From: Streptomyces sp. GESEQ-35
Lineage (GTDB): Bacteria > Actinomycetota > Actinomycetes > Streptomycetales > Streptomycetaceae
Reading direction: 5' to 3'
Length of the DNA: 45,382 nucleotides
NCBI RefSeq assembly: GCF_017948485.1
Contig: NZ_JAFFSX010000044.1
Location: 1-45,382 of the forward strand
The position numbers and the translations under genes were made by a program. Shown here one piece after another: positions 41,383-45,382 of this stretch. Under the pieces are notes generated by a model. That model ran no database searches. It saw nothing but the letters and a program-made list of their open reading frames with translations, and had not been told where the DNA came from. The first letter of the stretch is position 1. Each line of letters starts with the position of its first letter.

Positions 41383-44091
41383 ATGACGTCGGCCCACTCT
41401 CCCGGTCAACTCGTCGGCAGACAGGCCGAGATCAGGCGCATCGACGAGTTGACCGGCGCCGCGCGCGCGGGCCGGGGCGGGGCACTGGTCCTGCGAGGCG
41501 AGGCGGGCATCGGCAAGAGCGCACTGCTGGACCACGCCCGGCGGGCGGCCTCCGGGTTCCGGACCGTCCAGGCGTGCGGGTCGCAGTACGAGAGGGAGTT
41601 GCCGTTCGCCGCCCTCCACCAGCTGTGCCTGCCGATGCTGCCGCATCTCGACGAACTGCCCGACCGGCACCGCGAGGCCCTGCGGAACGCGTTCGGACTG
41701 GTCACGGGCGCGCCTGACGTGTTCCGCATCGGTGTGGCGACCTTGGAGCTGCTGTCCTGCGCGGCCCGCGAACGCCCGCTGCTGTGCCTGATCGACGACG
41801 CCCACTGGTTGGACGCGGCGTCGTCGAAGGTGCTGACCTTCCTCGCCCGGCGTGTCACCTGCGAACCCGTCGCCATGATGTTCGCGGCCCGGCCGCATCG
41901 CGCCGCGGGTGAACTGGACGAACTGCCCGGCCTGTTCGTCGGCGGGCTGAGCGACACCGACGCACGGACGTTACTGACGGCGAAGAGTCATGTGACGCTC
42001 GACGACCAGATACGTCAGCGGATCATGGCCGAGGCACGCGGAAACCCCCTGGCGCTGCTCGAACTGCCCAGGGCCGGCGGGTTCGCCCCGCCGGACACGT
42101 CGTCGGTGCCGACCCGGATCGAGCGCGGTTTCCAAGCCCGGCTGGCCGACCTGCCCGACGGAGCGCGGCTGCTGCTGACCGTCGCGAGCGCCGACCCGAC
42201 CGGCGATCCCGGCCTGCTGTGGCCCGCCGCGCGACAACTGGACCTCGACCTGACGGCGTCCGGTGCGGCCGCGGCCGCCACCGGTCTGGTCGAGTTCTCC
42301 ACCCGCGTCCGCTTCTGCCACCCGCTGGCCCGTTCCGCGGTCTACCGGGCCGCCGAGACGGAACAGCGCCGTACGGCTCACCGGGTGCTGGCCGAGGTCA
42401 CCGACCCGGTCATGGACCCCGACCGGCGCGCCTGGCACCGCGCCCAGGCCGGCACGGGACCCGACGAGGACGTCGCCGCCGAGCTGGAGCGTTCCGCGTG
42501 CCGTGCCCGGTCGCGCGGCGGCGCGGTGGCCGCGGCGGCCTTCCTCGAACGCGCGGCGGAACTGTCGCTGGACGCCGACAGACGGACTGAACGCACGCTC
42601 ACGGCTGTGCGGGCGAAGCTCGACGCGGGCATCGACGACAGCGCGGCACAACTCCTGGCGACCGTCGAGAACGCGGCACTGGACGAACTCCAGCACGCCA
42701 CGGTCGATCTGCTGCGCGGACAGATCGCCTTCGTACGCAACACCGACGGCAACGGCCCGATGCTCATGCTGCGCGCCGCCCAGCGGCTCGCGGAAACGGA
42801 CCTGGAACGGTCCCGCGAGTGCTTCCTGGACGCGCTCGAAATGAGCCTGGTCGTCGGCCGGGCCACCGGTGTGATGGACATGGTCCTGGCGGCGGCACGG
42901 TCCGCGGAGCCGGCGCCGCGTTCCCCGGACGTCCTGGACGCGTTGATCCGGCTGGCCGCGGACGGACACCGGGCCGCGGTTCCGCTGATACGAAGCGTTC
43001 TCGACGGCGATGGCGATGGCGACGGCGATGGGGCGCCGATGTGGACCCGGCGGCCCGGACTCGCCGTCATGCTCGCGGGCGAACTGTGGGACCCGCACGC
43101 CCTCGGGGCGATCGTCGAGTGGCTGATGAAGACCGGCCGCGAGTCGGGTTCGCCGCTCCTGCTGCGCCTCGGCCTCGCCCAGCTGGCGTCCCACGCCGTC
43201 CTGACCGGCGACCTGGGTCAGGCGATGGCGGCGATCGCCGAGGAGGAGGCGATCACCGACGCGACCGGCGGACCCCCGGTGACGTATCACCGGCTGCAAC
43301 TGGTCGCGATGCGTGGCCGCCGCCAGGAGGCCCTGGAGCTGTTCGAGACGGTCACCGCGGCGGCGACGGTACGCGGCACCGGGCAACTGATCGCCAACAC
43401 CCAGGTGACGGCGGCCGTGCTGCACAACGGCCTGGGCGACTATCCGGCCGCACTGACCGCGGCCCGGCAGGCCGCCGCGCACGGCGACCTCTTCCTCGCC
43501 GGCTTCTCCCTGCCCGAGCTGGTGGAGGCGGCCGTCCGCTGCGGCGAGCGGGACGAGGCAGCCAGGGCCCTGGAATCGCTGACCGAGCGCACCGACGCCA
43601 GTGGAACCGCCTCAGGCCTGGGCATCGCGGCGTACGCACGAGGGCTGGTGACCGGAGTCGAGGACCACTACCGGGAGGCCGTCGAGCACCTGGAGAAGAG
43701 CCCCATGGTCCCGTACCGAGCCAGGGCCCACCTCCTGTACGGGGAATGGCTGCGGCGCGAGGGCCGCAGGCGCGACTCCCGCCTGCACCTGCGTACTGCT
43801 CACGAGTTGCTGTCCGAGGTGGGCGCCGAAGCCTTCGCCCGGCGGGCTGCGGACGAACTGCGTGCCACCGGCGAAAAGGCCCGCGGCCGGTCCGGGCCCG
43901 CCTACGACCAGCTCACCGCGCAGGAGGTGTACATCGCACGGCTGGTCTCCTCCGGCGCGACGTCCAAAGAGGTCGCCGCCCGGCTGTTCCTCAGCCCGCG
44001 CACCATCGACGCGCATCTGCGCAACATCTTCCGCAAGCTCGGCGTCACCTCCCGCAGACAGCTCAGGGACCATCCCGGCCTCGGCATCTGA
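41383..44091 (+). CDS. LAL-type LuxR transcriptional regulator with AAA/NACHT-like ATPase
   Basis: A 902-residue large ATP-binding LuxR regulator. The N-terminal ATPase has Walker A GEAGIGKS (39-46) and Walker B LLCLIDDAHWLDAAS. The middle ~500 residues are helical TPR-like repeats, and the C-terminal LuxR HTH reads LTAQEVYIARLVSSGATSKEVAARLFLSPRTIDAHLRNIFRKLGV. Family members such as PikD activate biosynthetic or catabolic genes after binding ATP and a ligand. A run of five Asp-Gly pairs (541-550) lies in the repeat region. A TetR gene begins 36 bp downstream and a P450 gene follows, suggesting a small regulatory and oxidative cluster that continues past the window. Start is ATG 41383; no strong SD is visible. 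Confidence 0.93.
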   Translation: MTSAHSPGQLVGRQAEIRRIDELTGAARAGRGGALVLRGEAGIGKSALLDHARRAASGFRTVQACGSQYERELPFAALHQLCLPMLPHLDELPDRHREALRNAFGLVTGAPDVFRIGVATLELLSCAARERPLLCLIDDAHWLDAASSKVLTFLARRVTCEPVAMMFAARPHRAAGELDELPGLFVGGLSDTDARTLLTAKSHVTLDDQIRQRIMAEARGNPLALLELPRAGGFAPPDTSSVPTRIERGFQARLADLPDGARLLLTVASADPTGDPGLLWPAARQLDLDLTASGAAAAATGLVEFSTRVRFCHPLARSAVYRAAETEQRRTAHRVLAEVTDPVMDPDRRAWHRAQAGTGPDEDVAAELERSACRARSRGGAVAAAAFLERAAELSLDADRRTERTLTAVRAKLDAGIDDSAAQLLATVENAALDELQHATVDLLRGQIAFVRNTDGNGPMLMLRAAQRLAETDLERSRECFLDALEMSLVVGRATGVMDMVLAAARSAEPAPRSPDVLDALIRLAADGHRAAVPLIRSVLDGDGDGDGDGAPMWTRRPGLAVMLAGELWDPHALGAIVEWLMKTGRESGSPLLLRLGLAQLASHAVLTGDLGQAMAAIAEEEAITDATGGPPVTYHRLQLVAMRGRRQEALELFETVTAAATVRGTGQLIANTQVTAAVLHNGLGDYPAALTAARQAAAHGDLFLAGFSLPELVEAAVRCGERDEAARALESLTERTDASGTASGLGIAAYARGLVTGVEDHYREAVEHLEKSPMVPYRARAHLLYGEWLRREGRRRDSRLHLRTAHELLSEVGAEAFARRAADELRATGEKARGRSGPAYDQLTAQEVYIARLVSSGATSKEVAARLFLSPRTIDAHLRNIFRKLGVTSRRQLRDHPGLGI
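43003..43032 (+). repeat. Hexanucleotide GAYGGC repeat in the LAL gene
   Basis: Five tandem GACGGC/GATGGC-type units encode DGDGDGDGDG. The length is a multiple of three, so expansion or contraction would change loop length without breaking the frame. Confidence 0.8.
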
Positions 44092-44094
44092 CAA

Positions 44095-44125
44095 CGCTCG
44101 TAAGTTTTGCGATGTAAGGTGATGG
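44095..44125 (+). promoter_or_regulatory. tetR leader element (TAAG-N10-TAAG)
   Basis: TAAG at 44101-44104 and 44115-44118, directly before the tetR start codon, similar over 31 bp to 37428-37458. It overlaps the ribosome-binding region, so protein binding here would repress tetR (inference). Confidence 0.35.
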
Positions 44126-44126
44126 C

Positions 44127-44768
44127 ATGGGAGACGACACGTCAGCGACTCGCGTCCGCGTCCGCAACCGCCGGGGGGAGGGCGATCGACTGCGTCACGA
44201 GATCGTGGCGGCGGCGGTCGACCTGCTCGACGAGACCGGTGACGAGAGCGCCATCACCCTGCGCTCCGTCGCTCGCCGTGTCGGAATCGCCGCCCCTTCG
44301 ATCTACCGTCACTTCCCCGACCAGCCCGCCATCATGCTGGCCGTGGTGCGCAGCGCTTTCACCGAGCTGGACGAACAGTTGCGCACGGCCGTGGACGCCG
44401 CGGGTGACGCACCCCGTGAACGGCTTACGGCGCTGTGCCGGAGTTACCTGGAGTTCGCTCTGGCCCATCCCGGCCGCTACCGCACGATGTTCGGGGGAGT
44501 CTGGGTGCCCGATCTGAACGAGAGCTCCGTGACCGAGGAGGACATGGTCACGCTCGGCCGGGCGAGCATGCGGCGACTCACCGAAGCCCTCCAGGACTGC
44601 GTCACCGCCGGCTGCGCGACCAGCACCGACGTGTCCGCCGACGCGGTCGCGCTGTGGCTCGGCCTGCACGGACTCGCCCACCAGCGAGCGGTCGCCCCCT
44701 CGTTCCCCTGGCCGCCGGACATCGCCGACCGTGTCATCACCACGCTCGCGCACTTCACGGACGCGTAG
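44127..44768 (+). CDS. TetR-family transcriptional regulator
   Basis: A 213-residue regulator. The N-terminal HTH reads HEIVAAAVDLLDETGDESAITLRSVARRVGIAAPSIYRHFPDQPAIM, a textbook TetR DNA-binding domain. The C-terminal ligand domain has LEFALAHPGRYRTMFGG and a final helix with LWLGLHGLAHQRA, as in the WHG subgroup. It usually represses itself and a nearby gene and is released by a small hydrophobic ligand. It lies between the LAL regulator and a cytochrome P450 start on the same strand, so the P450 is a likely target. AAGGTGATGGC precedes ATG 44127. Confidence 0.93.
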   Translation: MGDDTSATRVRVRNRRGEGDRLRHEIVAAAVDLLDETGDESAITLRSVARRVGIAAPSIYRHFPDQPAIMLAVVRSAFTELDEQLRTAVDAAGDAPRERLTALCRSYLEFALAHPGRYRTMFGGVWVPDLNESSVTEEDMVTLGRASMRRLTEALQDCVTAGCATSTDVSADAVALWLGLHGLAHQRAVAPSFPWPPDIADRVITTLAHFTDA

Positions 44769-45058
44769 GAGTCCGCTTCCGCACTCCCGCGTATCGGAAG
44801 GCGTCGCCCATCGGCGGGTCGTGCGTGAACCGACCGCTCCACCGAACCGTGAAAGCCGAGGACTTTCGGGCAAGGTTGATGCCCAAACGTGCCATGATCC
44901 GCCCGAAATCACCGGCGACTGGGTTTTCGCCCACCACGATGGTGATCGTGCGGGACGCCATGAACACGGGCCCAGGAGGTGCGTCCCGTCGGCCACCTTG
45001 TCGATTTTCGCGGTACGACCTGGGAGACCCAGACACCCGATCGCCCTTGGGAGAACCC
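44769..45058. other. Gap between tetR and the P450 gene, no gene called
   Basis: 290 bp with no gene I can support. A 68-codon minus-strand frame (44755-44961, MASRTITIVVGENPV) is open but overlaps the end of tetR, lacks an SD and matches nothing I know. The P450 promoter should be here. Confidence 0.4.
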
Positions 45059-45382
45059 ATGCCCACCATTCCGGTCAGCGACGTCGACCTCTACACGGAG
45101 CAGGCGCGTATCGACCCCTACGCGATCTACTCCGAACTCCGGGCTCTCGGGCCGGTGGTGTACCTGTCCCGGTACGACCTCTACGCGCTGCCCCGCTACG
45201 CCGAGGTACGCGCGGCCCTGATGGACTGGCAGATATTCTCCTCGGCGCGCGGGGTGTTCGTGGATCCGGCGATGAACGCCCAGCTCGAAGGCATCACCCT
45301 GTGCAGCGACCCGCCCGAGCACACGGCGATGCGTTCAGTGCTCGGCCGTCCGCTGCGCCAGGACCGTATGCGTGAGGTCACG
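45059..45382 (+). CDS. Cytochrome P450, 5' part, cut by the window edge
   Basis: The first 108 codons of a bacterial P450 of the CYP105/107-like size class. PYAIYSELRALGPVVYLSRYDLYALPRYAEVRAALMDWQIFSSARG is the usual N-terminal helix A and beta-sheet region, and ITLCSDPPEHTAMRSVLGRPL holds the conserved DPPEHTxxR motif of helix C that contacts the heme propionate. The heme-thiolate Cys lies beyond the window. GGGAG lies 7 bases before ATG 45059. It is a monooxygenase whose substrate cannot be predicted; the TetR gene upstream may control it. Confidence 0.9.
   Translation, partial: MPTIPVSDVDLYTEQARIDPYAIYSELRALGPVVYLSRYDLYALPRYAEVRAALMDWQIFSSARGVFVDPAMNAQLEGITLCSDPPEHTAMRSVLGRPLRQDRMREVT

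Noticed and set aside
44755..44961. 68-codon minus-strand frame MASRTITIVVGENPV
   Set aside because: Overlaps the 3' end of tetR, no ribosome-binding site on that strand, no recognisable family.

Overview
The window looks like chromosomal Streptomyces DNA. It is very GC-rich with strong third-position GC bias, has GTG/TTG starts, and carries a topA, MFS-fused tmk and holB block with a tRNA-Thr(CGT) behind it. The first ~135 bases are C/G homopolymer runs that look like a contig-edge artefact, and the last gene runs off the right edge.

Core block (about 250-15,220, all +): a small lipoprotein, an NPPF-type methyltransferase, a transmembrane Ser/Thr kinase, a small membrane protein, a short ORF with a strong Shine-Dalgarno, topA, tmk fused to an MFS domain and a long tail, holB, an exported TAP-type alpha/beta hydrolase and tRNA-Thr(CGT). 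Hairpin terminators separate several of these. A 44-bp intergenic repeat array with palindromic cores lies between holB and the hydrolase.

Accessory block 1 (about 15,220-29,080) begins at the 3' end of the tRNA. It holds a tRNA-like remnant, a dead IS5-type element with intact terminal repeats, and many broken genes: two MFS/CitMHS transporters, an amidohydrolase start, a recombinase fragment and two copies of an IS passenger gene. Between these lie intact catabolic genes: a two-module Lrp/AsnC regulator, an M20D amidohydrolase, a GntR/FCD regulator, an LldD2-like FMN 2-hydroxyacid dehydrogenase, an M14-type carboxypeptidase translationally coupled to an M20 peptidase, and an MFS transporter. 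Three intergenic regions share the operator TTGT-N3-ACAA, twice as pairs exactly 22 bp apart. I infer a GntR regulon for hydrolysing amide- or peptide-linked compounds and oxidising a released 2-hydroxyacid.

Accessory block 2 (29,085-37,760, all -): a probable unit running leftward from a membrane protein through two exported START-like (SRPBCC) proteins to an MMPL transporter and a two-component system (kinase and NarL-type regulator). Upstream of it lie a 125-bp hairpin-bearing duplication, a zinc-less MDR oxidoreductase and a Dabb-type small protein.

Right end (37,928-45,382): a multicopper oxidase with an N-terminal membrane domain. Its stop codon abuts the right end of an IS605-type element, which has an interrupted tnpB and a putative omega RNA. 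Then follow a large LuxR-type (LAL) regulator, a TetR regulator and the start of a cytochrome P450.
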